57,829 nt of DNA, taken from assembly GCA_902538525.1 (NCBI GenBank), contig CACBFA010000003.1, positions 1-57,829 of the forward strand. The letters are read 5' to 3'. The position numbers were made by a program, and so were the translations under genes. The DNA comes from an uncultured Pelagibacteraceae bacterium (lineage in GTDB: Bacteria; Pseudomonadota; Alphaproteobacteria; Pelagibacterales; Pelagibacteraceae). The notes under the pieces were generated by a model, which was not told the origin of the DNA, did no database searches, and was given only the letters and a program-made list of their open reading frames with translations. Of the stretch, positions 1 to 9,502 are shown in pieces (position 1 is the stretch's first letter; every line of letters begins with the position of its first letter).

Positions 1-16
1 TCAAAATTTAAATTAA

Positions 17-1192
17 ATGTCTAAAATTAAAGATATAAGAACAAAAGTATATCAATGGAATGGCAAAACAGTTCCTCCACAAAATAATTTTTGCACAAAT
101 GCATCAGATTTACTTTATGAAAAATCAGATGCCATGGGTTCTTTCAGATTTCATGAATGGTTAATTTGTGAAATTGAAACTGATGATGGTAATATTGGAA
201 TTGGTAATGCAGCTCTTGCACCTCAGTTAGTAAAAAAAACTATTGACGAGTATCTTAAACCATTAGTTATAGGGGAAGATCCTTTTGATTACGCATACAT
301 CTGGGAAAAAATGTATAGAAGAACTCATGCATGGGGAAGAAGAGGTTTGGGTATGGTTGCAATATCTGCAATTGATATTGCTATTTGGGATATACTAGGA
401 AAGTTAACTAACAAACCCGTATTTAAATTGTTAGGAGGTAGAACAAAAGAAAAGATACCTGTTTATGCTTCAAAACTTTACAGCCAACCTATCAAAGATT
501 TACAAAATGAAGCTGAAAAGTATAAAAAACAAGGCTTTAAAATGTTTAAAATGAGATTTGGTTGGGGACCAAAAGATGGTCCTGAAGGTATGAGAAAAAA
601 CATTGAACTTGTAGAGGCTGTAAGAGAAGTAATTGGGGATGATACTGACTTAATGTTAGAATGTTATATGGGTTGGAACCTAGATTATTCTAAAAGAATG
701 ATACCTAAATTGGTAAAATTTAATCCAAGATGGTTAGAAGAACCTGTTATTGCTGATGATATTCATGGGTATGCGGAACTGAATAATATGAACGCTATAC
801 CAATTTCTGGGGGAGAACATGAATTTAATCTATTTGGTTTTAAACAATTATTAGACCTCAAAGCAGTTAGCTACATTCAATATGATAATAATAGAGTTGG
901 TGGATTTACAATCGCTCAGAAAATAAATGCTCTTGCAGAGGCTTATCAAGTTCCAGTAATTCCACATGCAGGTCAAATGCATAACTATCATTTAACAATG
1001 TCGAATTTTAATTGTCCTATCTCAGAGTTTTTTCCAGTTCATGATATAGAAATTGGTAACGAACTATTTTATTATATTTTTGAAGGTGATCCTGCTCCAA
1101 TAGATGGAATGATAGATCTAGATGATAATGTTCCAGGTCTTGGGCTTAAGATTACAGATAAATATAAATCAGAATTTAAAATTATTGAGTAA
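17..1192 (+). CDS. Enolase-superfamily sugar-acid dehydratase, L-rhamnonate dehydratase-like
   Basis: A 391-residue mandelate racemase/muconate lactonizing enzyme family protein. It should be a cytosolic Mg-dependent dehydratase turning a sugar acid into a 2-keto-3-deoxy acid. The stretches [30 protein letters not shown] and [10 protein letters not shown] resemble L-rhamnonate dehydratase (RhmD) as I remember it. That family uses three acidic metal ligands and a C-terminal His rather than the KxK lysine. The first ligand position reads Glu (LECYM) where RhmD has Asp (LDCWM). The start ATG lies 16 bases from the window edge, so its promoter is not visible. Its stop codon abuts that of the ribokinase gene on the other strand. 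Family assignment is firm. The substrate (rhamnonate, fuconate or another acid) is inferred; the HpcH-type aldolase and aldehyde dehydrogenase at 9.5-11.8 kb would suit a rhamnonate-like route. Confidence 0.8.
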   Translation: MSKIKDIRTKVYQWNGKTVPPQNNFCTNASDLLYEKSDAMGSFRFHEWLICEIETDDGNIGIGNAALAPQLVKKTIDEYLKPLVIGEDPFDYAYIWEKMYRRTHAWGRRGLGMVAISAIDIAIWDILGKLTNKPVFKLLGGRTKEKIPVYASKLYSQPIKDLQNEAEKYKKQGFKMFKMRFGWGPKDGPEGMRKNIELVEAVREVIGDDTDLMLECYMGWNLDYSKRMIPKLVKFNPRWLEEPVIADDIHGYAELNNMNAIPISGGEHEFNLFGFKQLLDLKAVSYIQYDNNRVGGFTIAQKINALAEAYQVPVIPHAGQMHNYHLTMSNFNCPISEFFPVHDIEIGNELFYYIFEGDPAPIDGMIDLDDNVPGLGLKITDKYKSEFKIIE

Positions 1193-2107
1193 TTAATAAT
1201 TTTCTACTTCATTGATACTTGGCATTGAATTTGCAGCCCCTTCTTTAGTTGTAGAAATGCCAGCAACTTTATTAGAAAATTCTAATGCATCAACAATTTT
1301 TAACGATTTAGCTAATGCCACACTAAAAGCTCCATTAAATGCATCTCCTGCTCCAGTAGTATCTTTTACATCATCATTTAATTTATGAGCATCCACAAAA
1401 TGGCTTTCGTTTCCATTTGAAAAATAAACTCCTTTAGAACCAAGGGTTATTAGAATATTTTTTACTCCTTTTTTTAAAAATTCTTTAGCTGCATTTTCTA
1501 TTTCAGATTTTGTTTCTATTTTCTTTTCTAAATAAAAACTAGCCTCAGTTTCATTTGGTGTAAAATAGTCTATGTTTTTAAAGTCATTCTCAGATATTTT
1601 TGAAGCCGGAGCTGGATTTAAAATAGTAATTGATCCAGTATCTTTAGCTCTTTGTAATGCATAACTAGTAACATCATATGGTGTTTCTAATTGTGTTAAG
1701 AATATATCTGAATTCTCGATTGCTTTTAAATTATTATCTATATCAGAACTATTTAAAGTGCCAGCAGCGCCTGGTATGATGTTTATTGCATTATCACCTG
1801 TATTAGCATTAATCATAATACCAGCAACACCAGTTGAGTGATTTTTGTCTTTAATAATATAATCGGTATTTACTCCAGAGGATTTATATAAATTTAGTGC
1901 CATTTCAGCATTATTATCATCACCTATTTTTGTAATAAAACTTATGTTTCCGCCAAGTCTTGCTGCAGCAATGGCTTGGTTAGATCCTTTTCCTCCAGGT
2001 CCTATTAAGTGTCTTGTTCCTAAAATAGTTTGCCCCACTTCAGGAATTTTTTCACCAATAAAACATAAGTCTGCAACAAATACTCCAAATACACATATAG
2101 ATTTCAT
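1193..2107 (-). CDS. rbsK: Ribokinase (PfkB family carbohydrate kinase)
   Basis: A 304-residue PfkB-family kinase predicted to phosphorylate D-ribose or a similar sugar with ATP in the cytosol. The N-terminal substrate motif GGKGSNQAIAAARLGG and the C-terminal anion-hole and catalytic-base motif DTTGAGDAFNG, with the Asp near residue 255, are both intact. NPAPA and the PNETEA segment are also typical of ribokinase. Length is normal. It is the last gene of the minus-strand run, four bases after the FucU/RbsD mutarotase, the classic partner that supplies the correct ribose anomer. The N-terminal motifs argue against IolC (5-dehydro-2-deoxygluconokinase), the other PfkB kinase one could expect beside iol genes. 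Confidence 0.85.
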   Translation of the reverse strand: MKSICVFGVFVADLCFIGEKIPEVGQTILGTRHLIGPGGKGSNQAIAAARLGGNISFITKIGDDNNAEMALNLYKSSGVNTDYIIKDKNHSTGVAGIMINANTGDNAINIIPGAAGTLNSSDIDNNLKAIENSDIFLTQLETPYDVTSYALQRAKDTGSITILNPAPASKISENDFKNIDYFTPNETEASFYLEKKIETKSEIENAAKEFLKKGVKNILITLGSKGVYFSNGNESHFVDAHKLNDDVKDTTGAGDAFNGAFSVALAKSLKIVDALEFSNKVAGISTTKEGAANSMPSINEVENY

Positions 2108-2111
2108 TTAA

Positions 2112-2573
2112 TTAAGACCAAACTTTACCGTCAGGAAGAATAACTCCTTTAGTAATAATAAAACATCCAAAAGGTCGAGCATCTGTAGTGGTTACAATAC
2201 AGTATGCTTTTTTTGCTTCTTCATAAAAATTTTGTCTTGAAATTGATCCAACTTTCCATTGGGGACCAGAATTATTTTTTACTGCCTCAATAAATTCTTT
2301 ATGGGTTTCAGTTAGTTCCTCTGGTTTATCATCTACTTCCATTCTAAGTGCAGGTGAGCCCCCTTGTGATACGATAAAGCTATCTAATGGAAAAACGGAT
2401 AAAATCGCATTTGCTGCACTTTTAATATCTACCCCATCTAATCGTATTACATTCTTGTTCATAGAGTTTGCGGGAAAATTAGCATCAGCAAGAATAATTT
2501 TCTCACCATGACCCATAGATCTTAAATGAAAAAGTAAATCAGGGCTTAAAACTGGGTTAATATTTATTAACAT
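2112..2573 (-). CDS. fucU: RbsD/FucU family sugar mutarotase
   Basis: A 153-residue RbsD/FucU-family protein that should interconvert alpha and beta anomers of a pyranose sugar (L-fucose or D-ribose). Near the N-terminus MGHGEKIILADANFP carries the conserved His and Asp of this family. The C-terminal half has the YCIVTTTDARPFGCFIITKGVI segment typical of FucU. It resembles FucU more than RbsD, because the start (INPVLSPDLLFHLRSMGHG) matches the FucU pattern. It sits between the binding-protein gene and ribokinase, separated from the former by an intrinsic terminator. The sugar could be ribose, fucose or rhamnose; the sequence does not decide. Confidence 0.75.
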   Translation of the reverse strand: MLININPVLSPDLLFHLRSMGHGEKIILADANFPANSMNKNVIRLDGVDIKSAANAILSVFPLDSFIVSQGGSPALRMEVDDKPEELTETHKEFIEAVKNNSGPQWKVGSISRQNFYEEAKKAYCIVTTTDARPFGCFIITKGVILPDGKVWS

Positions 2574-2591
2574 TAAAAGATTATATTACAT

Positions 2592-2622
2592 AAAAAAAAA
2601 GGGTGGAATAAAAATTCCACCC
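2592..2622 (-). terminator. Intrinsic terminator after the ABC binding-protein gene
   Basis: A 9-bp perfect inverted repeat, GGGTGGAAT at 2601-2609 with ATTCCACCC at 2614-2622, has an AAAA loop. An A-run on one side (2592-2600) and a T-run on the other (2623-2628) let it work in both directions. For the minus strand it lies 26 bases beyond the binding-protein stop, so most transcripts should end there and fewer continue into the mutarotase and ribokinase genes. Confidence 0.85.
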
Positions 2623-2647
2623 TTTTTTAAATGTTATAGACTAATGA

Positions 2648-3580
2648 TTATTTAAAATCGTTAGCGTTTTCTTTTGTTACTAGTTGTGTTCCAGTATCAA
2701 TGTTTGGATCAATACTTCCACCATTAGCTAGCTCAAGTGCATATTTAACACCGTAAGCACCCATGTTATATGAGAACTGAGCAATAGTTGCAGTCATTTC
2801 ACCTTTTAAGATACTTGTAGCAGCATCTGGAGTTGCATCAAAACCAACAACAACAACATCATTCATATCTGCATCTTTAAGAGCTTGCATAGCACCTAAG
2901 CCCATATTGTCATTTGAAGCAAATATTGCTTTGATGTTAGGATTTTTCAAAATAATAGACTCAGTAACTGATCTACCTTTTGCAGTATCCCACTCAGCTG
3001 TTTGAGTAGCAACTATATTTAAACCGCAATTTTTAAATCCTTTAATTGCACCGTCTCTTCTTAGTAAAGCTGTTGATTGAGACTCTATTCCAGTCAAAAT
3101 TGCAACATCTGAACCTTTTGGAGTTTTGTCACAAATGAATTTAGCAGCTAATTCTGCTCCATTCATATTGTTAGTTCCAATAAAAGTAACACCTTCATTG
3201 ATCCCTTTTGTATCTACGAATACAACTGGAACACCACTTTTGATAGCATCATCTACAATTGGAGCAAATGCATTTGGATCTCCTGGTGCAAGAGCTAAAG
3301 CATCAACACCTTTAGCAAGTTGGTCTTCAACTTGGTTAATTTGTGCTTGAACATCACCTTCTTGAGGTGGCGCAACTAAGATTAACTTAACACCTAATTT
3401 TTTAGCTTCTTCTTCAGCACCTTTTGTAACAGAAGCCCAGAAAGGATTTCCAGACCCAGGACCTTTAATACTGAACAAGATTTTTTTACCATGACCATCA
3501 GCAAAAGAAGCTGAAATCATGCTTATCGATAAAAAAATTGCTGATACTAAAACAACAATTTTTCTTGATAGTTCTCTCAT
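2648..3580 (-). CDS. Periplasmic sugar-binding protein, ribose/RbsB-type
   Basis: A 310-residue periplasmic-binding-protein family 1 (Peripla_BP_4) protein that captures a sugar for the ABC importer encoded just upstream. The first 27 or so residues form a Sec signal peptide: charged MRELSRK, a hydrophobic core and a SASFADG cleavage region. The mature part has the ribose-binding-type pattern GNPFW near the start, ALAPGDPNAF and VVFVDTKG in the middle, IFASNDNMGLGAMQAL and VVVGFDATPDA later. A strong Shine-Dalgarno (AGGGGA, 6-7 bases before ATG) and its own 107-base leader suggest high, partly independent expression. A hairpin terminator follows. Ribose is the simplest ligand guess from the ribokinase and mutarotase downstream, but a cyclitol cannot be excluded. 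Confidence 0.85.
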   Translation of the reverse strand: MRELSRKIVVLVSAIFLSISMISASFADGHGKKILFSIKGPGSGNPFWASVTKGAEEEAKKLGVKLILVAPPQEGDVQAQINQVEDQLAKGVDALALAPGDPNAFAPIVDDAIKSGVPVVFVDTKGINEGVTFIGTNNMNGAELAAKFICDKTPKGSDVAILTGIESQSTALLRRDGAIKGFKNCGLNIVATQTAEWDTAKGRSVTESIILKNPNIKAIFASNDNMGLGAMQALKDADMNDVVVVGFDATPDAATSILKGEMTATIAQFSYNMGAYGVKYALELANGGSIDPNIDTGTQLVTKENANDFK

Positions 3581-3687
3581 AAATTTCCCCTTTAATAATT
3601 ATTAAAGCTTAATTTAATAAAATTTTTAAAAAAAATTCAACTGTTTACAGGGTCTCTTATGATAGCATCTATTCAACTATGACGTGT
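3581..3687 (-). promoter_or_regulatory. Leader and likely promoter region of the binding-protein gene
   Basis: This 107-base gap between permease and binding-protein genes is large for this genome. Read on the minus strand it ends with AAAGGGGAAATTT before the ATG, one of the strongest ribosome binding sites in the window, preceded by a very A/T-rich stretch. I infer an extra promoter here, or a processing site that raises binding-protein mRNA over permease mRNA. I see no clear -35/-10 pair. Confidence 0.4.
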
Positions 3688-4701
3688 TTATTTCCTCGTG
3701 CCGAAATCTCTTCTTAAAACATCCACGTAAACTGCTAATACAATGATCGAGCCAATCAATACTTGTTGCCAGAAAGAACTTACATCCATCAAATTAAGTC
3801 CATTTCTTAAAATTCCCATAATCATTACTCCGGCAAAAACTCCAAGAACAGTTCCTCTGCCACCAAAGAAACTAGCTCCACCAATTATACATGCTGCGAT
3901 AGCATCCAATTCAGATTGTAATCCTGCATTAGGATAACCAGAGTCTGTTCTTCCTGCTAAAATTAATGCTCCAATACCTGATAAAAATCCACAAAGTGAA
4001 TAAACAATTATTAAAATTTTATTAACATTAATTCCTGAAGCTCTTGCTGCGCTTGGGTTTCCACCAATTGCATAAATCCACTTTCCTGTTCGACTATGAT
4101 TCAAGAAAACCCAAAAAACAAAATATACAACCGCGATTAAAACTAAGCTTACAGGGAGATATTGAGATTTCTCTAATCCTAACCAAGTAAGATCTATTCT
4201 ACCATGACCTAAGTACCTAACTTCATCGGTAAATCCACTTATGGGTGTTCCGCCTGATATTAAGTTTCCTGTTCCTCTAAAAATATAAAGAGTTCCTAAA
4301 GTCATTATAAAAGGATGAGGCATTCTTAAAAGTGTTATCCCCAAACCATTTATCAACCCGCATAAAAATCCAGCAAATAAAGGTACTAGAACAACTATAA
4401 ACCAAGGTGCTCCAGCTTTAGCTACTATTGCTAAAATCATCAATGAAAGCATCATTATTGAGCCAACTGATAGATCTATACCCGCAGTCACAATCACCAT
4501 AAAAACACCTAAAGCTAACATTGATTGCCAAGATATTTGTTTGAATACGTTTGTTACATTTCTCCAAGACAAGAAGACATCTGGTTGCAAAATATGCATT
4601 ACCAAGATCATGATAACTAATAATAGTAAAATCCCGTATTTTTCAAAATATGGAATAAGTTTTACATATAAGCTATCTTGTTTTTTTTCCTTATCATCCA
4701 T
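3688..4701 (-). CDS. Sugar ABC transporter permease, RbsC-type
   Basis: A multi-spanning inner-membrane permease of the BPD_transp_2 (RbsC/XylH/AraH) family that forms the sugar channel with the ATPase encoded upstream. Visible family marks are TAGIDLSVGSIM, LRMPHPFIMTLGTLYIFRGTGNL, GNPSAARASGINV and AIAACIIGGASFFGGRGTV. About eight to ten hydrophobic segments run from residue 20 to the end. I chose the ATG at 4701 (337 residues, MDDKEKK). It lies directly after the ATPase stop, while the upstream ATG at 4737 would add 12 residues and force a 35-base overlap with the ATPase gene. Substrate is not visible. Confidence 0.85.
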   Translation of the reverse strand: MDDKEKKQDSLYVKLIPYFEKYGILLLLVIMILVMHILQPDVFLSWRNVTNVFKQISWQSMLALGVFMVIVTAGIDLSVGSIMMLSLMILAIVAKAGAPWFIVVLVPLFAGFLCGLINGLGITLLRMPHPFIMTLGTLYIFRGTGNLISGGTPISGFTDEVRYLGHGRIDLTWLGLEKSQYLPVSLVLIAVVYFVFWVFLNHSRTGKWIYAIGGNPSAARASGINVNKILIIVYSLCGFLSGIGALILAGRTDSGYPNAGLQSELDAIAACIIGGASFFGGRGTVLGVFAGVMIMGILRNGLNLMDVSSFWQQVLIGSIIVLAVYVDVLRRDFGTRK

Positions 4702-4702
4702 T

Positions 4703-5452
4703 TTATTTTTTTCCCATAATCCAACCAATGACTTCATCTCTTGAAGTTTTATCTAATTGAGACTCAGCAAAGTTTGTTCCTTGAAAAAGTGCCATTACTC
4801 TGTCGCAAACAGTAAAAATATCATCCATTCTATGACTTATTACTATAACACCTACTCCAGTACTTTTTAATTTATTAATTAAGTCTAATACTTTTCCAAC
4901 TTCTTTTATTGCTAAAGCAGCAGTTGGTTCATCCATTATAACAACTTTAGCATTAAATGCTGTTGACCTAGCTATTGCAACCGCTTGTCTTTGTCCTCCA
5001 GATAATTCCTCTACTTTCTGATCAGCACTTTTAACATTTATTTTTAGTTTCTCTAAGTGTGCGCTTGTCATTTCTTGAATTTTTTTAAAATCTAGAAATT
5101 TTAAAAAGCCAATATTTTTTGTAGGCTCTCTTCCTAAGAATATATTTTCTCCAATGGGTAAATTACCTGCCAATGCAAGATCTTGATAAACCATTTCTAA
5201 ACCTAAATTTTGAGAGTCTTTTGGGCTATCTAACACATGTTCTTTGCCCTCAAAAAATAAAGCACCTGCACTTGGTTTGTACAAACCAGATAAAACTTTC
5301 ATTAGTGTAGATTTGCCTGCACCATTATCTCCCACTACACCTAAACATTCACCTTCGTGCACTTTTAAATTTACATTTTCTAAAGCAGTTATTGTTCCAA
5401 AATACTTTGTGATACCTTTAGCCTCTAAGAGCAATTTATTTGTTGAAGTCAT
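4703..5452 (-). CDS. Sugar ABC transporter ATP-binding protein (single NBD)
   Basis: A 249-residue ABC ATPase that energises the ribose-type importer at the inner membrane. The Walker A is GDNGAGKST (about residues 40-48), the signature is LSGGQRQAVAIAR, the Walker B is VVIMDEPTAAL and the switch His is in VISHRMDD. It has only one nucleotide-binding domain. Ribose importers of the RbsA type usually carry two fused NBDs, so this should work as a homodimer, as FrcA-type fructose importer ATPases do. It starts 22 bases after the 2-hydroxyacid dehydrogenase gene and directly precedes the permease. Confidence 0.88.
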   Translation of the reverse strand: MTSTNKLLLEAKGITKYFGTITALENVNLKVHEGECLGVVGDNGAGKSTLMKVLSGLYKPSAGALFFEGKEHVLDSPKDSQNLGLEMVYQDLALAGNLPIGENIFLGREPTKNIGFLKFLDFKKIQEMTSAHLEKLKINVKSADQKVEELSGGQRQAVAIARSTAFNAKVVIMDEPTAALAIKEVGKVLDLINKLKSTGVGVIVISHRMDDIFTVCDRVMALFQGTNFAESQLDKTSRDEVIGWIMGKK

Positions 5453-5474
5453 TTAATTTAAATTAAAAAAAAAA

Positions 5475-6494
5475 TTAATTAATTGCAACAGGTTTTGACC
5501 TCAAAAGATGAACAGTTTTTCTTAGAGCTTTTTTACAAAATCTTGGATTAAGATTTTTTGAAATTAATTTCATGTCTTGAAAAACAATATTGCCCATTTC
5601 CTTGAATGCCTCGTCTAAAGCACCCGCTCTATGTGCTGAGAATAAAACATTTTTTAATTTTCTTATTGGGTCATTTTTTTTAACTGGTTCTTCGGGAAAA
5701 ACGTCAAGTGCTGCATAAATATCACCTTTTTTAAGTCTATTTTTTAAATCTTTAAAATTAACGACTGCAGCTCTACTCATTAGTATAAAAAGTGAGTTTG
5801 ATTTCATAAGATTGAGTAATTTTTTATCAATCAGTCCTTTGTTTTTTGTAGTAATTGCAGCAAGTACATAAATAACTTCACATTCTTTAAACATTTTTTT
5901 TAAAGTAATTGGTTTATATCCTTGATTAATTATTTTTTTGTTTGGTATCCAAGGATCATAGATATTTATTTTACTCGAAAATGGTTTCAATAATGGAACC
6001 AAAGCTTTCCCTAGGTCTCCAAATCCCAATAATCCAATTTTTTTTTCTGATAACAATGAAGCCTTAAGATTTCCATCTAATCCATACTTTTCCTTTTTAT
6101 TAATGAAATCCTGATTTGCTCCATGAATATTTCTAAGAAGAGAGAGTGTAAATCCAAGCGCAATCTCTGCAACTGGTTTTGAGAAAACAGGTGAAGTTGC
6201 AATAACGTGAATACCTTTATCAAAGCAATAATTATAATCCATATTATCTAAAAAGTTGCTTTCGACATTTATTACTGCTTTCAACTTTTTTGCTTTTATT
6301 AATAAAAATTTAGGAAGATCAGGCTGTCCAATTATAAATTTCGCTTTATGAATATTATTAATATAAAATTTATGTTTATTTATTTTTGGTGCGAAAATAA
6401 GCTTAAAATTATTTTTTAACTCATTTAATTTTGGTTTTGAAAAAATAAGCTCCATAGTTCTTGGATATGGATCAACAATTGCAATATCTTTCAT
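5475..6494 (-). CDS. D-isomer-specific 2-hydroxyacid dehydrogenase
   Basis: A 339-residue NAD(P)-dependent 2-hydroxyacid dehydrogenase (formate/glycerate dehydrogenase family) interconverting a 2-keto acid and a D-2-hydroxy acid. The nucleotide-binding fingerprint is GLLGFGDLGKAL (about residue 155). Catalytic elements are Arg in LMSRAAVVNF, Glu in DVFPEEPV and His in SAHRAG. It has no ACT domain, so it is not a full-length SerA. It lies three bases after the Gfo/Idh/MocA gene and 22 before the ABC ATPase, inside the sugar operon, so it probably acts on a keto or hydroxy acid from that pathway. Exact substrate unknown. Confidence 0.8.
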   Translation of the reverse strand: MKDIAIVDPYPRTMELIFSKPKLNELKNNFKLIFAPKINKHKFYINNIHKAKFIIGQPDLPKFLLIKAKKLKAVINVESNFLDNMDYNYCFDKGIHVIATSPVFSKPVAEIALGFTLSLLRNIHGANQDFINKKEKYGLDGNLKASLLSEKKIGLLGFGDLGKALVPLLKPFSSKINIYDPWIPNKKIINQGYKPITLKKMFKECEVIYVLAAITTKNKGLIDKKLLNLMKSNSLFILMSRAAVVNFKDLKNRLKKGDIYAALDVFPEEPVKKNDPIRKLKNVLFSAHRAGALDEAFKEMGNIVFQDMKLISKNLNPRFCKKALRKTVHLLRSKPVAIN

Positions 6495-6497
6495 GAT

Positions 6498-7652
6498 CTA
6501 TAAGAGAATTTTTTTTACTTCTTCTTCTGTAAATCTTTTTGGTTTTTCACACTTAGTTTTAATTTTTTGAGGTACTCCGGTTGTTGCGGCTTTCATAGTA
6601 GATTCAATTATATCTAAAACATGAAGAGATAGCTCTCCTGAACATCGATGTTTTTTCTTTTTTTCTATTGAATATAACATCTCAGACATACCAACACTTC
6701 TATAGTTTGCATTTGTTGGTGACTCATTAGATCTACCGCTTGCAGATGTAATATTTATTTTTCCTAAATGCATTTTATCGGTTTTATGTTCGCCCCAACG
6801 CCCACCTTCAGTAACAGAAATATAAACAGATCCACCAAACATATTTGGATCAGGAACAATAATTGATCCTTTAGTTCCATAAAGTTCCATATGATTTCTT
6901 TGATGATTAATAACATCAAAGGATAAAGTGACTTGAATAATAGCTTCATTATGAAATTGAATTGTAGCTAAATAAGTTGTTGGTGTTTCAACCTTAAATG
7001 TTTTTCCTTTATTTGGACCTGCTCTATAATTTCTTCTTTTAAATGCTGTTAATGTTCTTCCTTGTACCTGTTTAGCTGGCCCTAAAAGATTAACAAGTGT
7101 TGTAAAAAAATAAGGACCCATATCTATTACAGGTCCTCCCTCTTTTTTATACCAAGATTCTGGTTTTGGATGAAAGTTTTCAACACCAGGAAATGCAAAG
7201 ATTGCATTTCCAAGTTTTATTTGTCCAATCAAATCAGAGTCAATTAATTCCTTTGCTTTTTGTCCACCTCCTCCAAGAAAAGTATCTGGCGCATTACCAA
7301 TGTATAATTTTTTTTGTTTTGCCAAAGCCACTAACTCTTTTCCTTTTTGAAAGTATGTTGCTAATGGTTTTTCTGAATAAACATGCTTGCCTGCATTTAA
7401 TACTTTTTTTGATACAGAATAATGTGATTGAGGAATTGTTAAATTTAAAATTACTTCTATATCTTTATCTTTTAGTATTTCATTAACAGTCATTGATTTG
7501 ATGTTGAATAATTTAGCACATTTTTCAGCTGCTTTTTGATTAATATCCGCACAAGCAACGATTTTGAAATTATTAAAATATTGATGTCCCCTAAAATATG
7601 TTTCTGCGATATGGCCACATCCTATGAGACCAACCTTAAAAACTTTATTCAT
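6498..7652 (-). CDS. Gfo/Idh/MocA family oxidoreductase
   Basis: A 384-residue NAD(P)-dependent dehydrogenase of sugars or cyclitols. The N-terminal Rossmann motif is VGLIGCGHIAE and the conserved catalytic-lysine motif is YSEKPLA (about residues 92-98). The C-terminal domain has GGPVIDMGPYFFTTLVNLLG, where the usual catalytic His of DxGxH reads Tyr or Phe, and the ELYGTKGSIIVPDPN segment of the family. It lies six bases after iolD and may oxidise the imported sugar or act on an inosose. It differs clearly from the IolG-like gene at 15.3 kb. Substrate is not predictable from sequence. Confidence 0.8.
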   Translation of the reverse strand: MNKVFKVGLIGCGHIAETYFRGHQYFNNFKIVACADINQKAAEKCAKLFNIKSMTVNEILKDKDIEVILNLTIPQSHYSVSKKVLNAGKHVYSEKPLATYFQKGKELVALAKQKKLYIGNAPDTFLGGGGQKAKELIDSDLIGQIKLGNAIFAFPGVENFHPKPESWYKKEGGPVIDMGPYFFTTLVNLLGPAKQVQGRTLTAFKRRNYRAGPNKGKTFKVETPTTYLATIQFHNEAIIQVTLSFDVINHQRNHMELYGTKGSIIVPDPNMFGGSVYISVTEGGRWGEHKTDKMHLGKINITSASGRSNESPTNANYRSVGMSEMLYSIEKKKKHRCSGELSLHVLDIIESTMKAATTGVPQKIKTKCEKPKRFTEEEVKKILL

Positions 7653-7657
7653 GAATT

Positions 7658-9502
7658 TTAGACACCTTGTCTTTGCTTTGATTTTCCTTCTTTATGAAGT
7701 TTTAATGCCTCTTCATTTTCTTTTGTTGATGGCATTTCTAAAGTAGGACTTTCCCAGTAAGCAGATCCTTCTAACCACTCATAAGAATGAGTTTTTATTG
7801 AAATTAAGTAAGTTACATCAGATTTTTTAGCTCTTTTAAATGCTTCCTCTAATTCAGAAATAGATGATACCTCCTCAGATTTTGCACCCATACTCTCTGC
7901 ATGTTTAGCAAAATTAACAGGGACTAGATTTGGAGCTTTTGAACTATTAAATAGACAATTAAATTCTTTTCCACCTTTAAACAATTGTAGCCTATTAATA
8001 ACGGCATGGCCTCCATTATCACATAAAACTATTATTAATTTATTATTTGTTATAACTGATGAATAAATATCTGAATTAAAAAGTAAATAAGATCCATCTC
8101 CTACAAAAGCTATAACTTCTTTATCTGGGTTTGCCATTTTAACTCCTAATGCACCAGAAATTTCATAACTCATACAGCTAAAACCCCATTCGGTTTCATG
8201 TGTATTTAATTCTTTCGGCCTCCAAATTTGTACAACTTCTCCAACTAATCCACCTGCTGCAGTAACAGCAATGTCCGTTGGATCCGAATTACGATATATT
8301 GCTCCTACAGCGTGTGCATAACTAGGTAGTTCTTGATTAGTTGGACCGCTTTCTTTATCTACATAATCATTCCAATTTTTTAATTCATCTCTTGATTTTT
8401 TATGCCATTCATCAGGTGCTTTCCAATCTCCCAAAGCATTTGATAGCTCTTGTAAGCTTACTTTTGCATCACCTATTACTGATTGCGCCAAATGTTTGCT
8501 AGCATCAAATCTAGAGACATTAACACTAACAAGTGAAAAGTCTGGGTTCTCAAAATTTGCCCACGAACCAGTTGTGAAATCAGCTAACTTTGTTCCAACA
8601 GCAATAGCTAGGTCAGTTTGTTTTGCTAAATTATTTGCTGCTTTGCCACCAAGACCACCTATTGGACCTAAAAAATGAGAGTGGTCTCTCTTCATTGTAG
8701 AGTAGCCCATAACTGTTTGTGTAACTGGTATATTGTGTTTAATTGCAAAATTACTTAGATCTTCCATTGCATCAGAGTAGAAAACCCCTCCACCTGAAAT
8801 CAATAAAGGATTTTTAGATTTTTTAATTTGTTCAGCTGCTTGTTTTATTTGAAAATCATCAGGTCTTGGTCGTCTAATATTATGAACTCTCTCTTTAAAA
8901 AATTCCTCAGGATATTCATATGTTTCACCTTGGACATCTTGTGATAATGATAAGCAAGCTGGTCCGCAATCTGCTGGATCTAACATTGTTTGGATTGCTT
9001 GAGGTAATGTTTGTAAGATTTGTTCAGGTCTTGTAATTCTATCAAAATATTTTGTTACTGGTTTGAATGCATCATTCTGAGTAATGCCAGGATTATTAAA
9101 ATGCTCAACTTGTTGTAGAACCGGGTCAGGCATTCTGTTTGCATATGTATCTCCAGGTAAAAATAAAATTGGAAGTCTATTGCTCATAGCAACTGCCGAG
9201 GCTGTAACCATATTTGTAGATCCTGGTCCAACTGAACTAGTTGCAACAAAAAATTGTTTTCTTCTTTTAGCTCTAGCATATGCTATTCCAGTCAGAGCCA
9301 TATTTTGCTCATGATGCCCTCTATAAGTTGGTAATTTATCTTGATTTTCTTGTAGAGCTTGTCCTAAACAAGCAACATTGCCATGTCCAAAAATACCAAA
9401 AGCTCCAGCAAATAGCTGCTCTTTTTTACCATCTATTAAAATTTTTTGAGCAATAAGATGTTTTATTATTGCATGTGCACAAGTGAGCTTTATTTTTTTC
9501 AT
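7658..9502 (-). CDS. iolD: 3D-(3,5/4)-trihydroxycyclohexane-1,2-dione acylhydrolase (IolD)
   Basis: A 614-residue thiamine-diphosphate enzyme that opens the ring of the inositol-derived dione, giving 5-deoxy-glucuronate, the third step of myo-inositol catabolism. IolD hallmarks are FGIFGHGNVACLGQAL, YRGHHEQNMA (catalytic Glu near residue 65), SSVGPGSTNMVTA, PDPVLQQVEHF and DPADCGPACLSLSQDVQGE. The C-terminal ThDP motif is GDGSYLLFNSDI followed by CDNGGHAVINRLQ. Length matches the family. It is the promoter-proximal gene of the minus-strand run and lies back to back with the aldehyde dehydrogenase over 52 bases. Its partners iolE and iolG lie 4-8 kb away. Confidence 0.92.
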   Translation of the reverse strand: MKKIKLTCAHAIIKHLIAQKILIDGKKEQLFAGAFGIFGHGNVACLGQALQENQDKLPTYRGHHEQNMALTGIAYARAKRRKQFFVATSSVGPGSTNMVTASAVAMSNRLPILFLPGDTYANRMPDPVLQQVEHFNNPGITQNDAFKPVTKYFDRITRPEQILQTLPQAIQTMLDPADCGPACLSLSQDVQGETYEYPEEFFKERVHNIRRPRPDDFQIKQAAEQIKKSKNPLLISGGGVFYSDAMEDLSNFAIKHNIPVTQTVMGYSTMKRDHSHFLGPIGGLGGKAANNLAKQTDLAIAVGTKLADFTTGSWANFENPDFSLVSVNVSRFDASKHLAQSVIGDAKVSLQELSNALGDWKAPDEWHKKSRDELKNWNDYVDKESGPTNQELPSYAHAVGAIYRNSDPTDIAVTAAGGLVGEVVQIWRPKELNTHETEWGFSCMSYEISGALGVKMANPDKEVIAFVGDGSYLLFNSDIYSSVITNNKLIIVLCDNGGHAVINRLQLFKGGKEFNCLFNSSKAPNLVPVNFAKHAESMGAKSEEVSSISELEEAFKRAKKSDVTYLISIKTHSYEWLEGSAYWESPTLEMPSTKENEEALKLHKEGKSKQRQGV

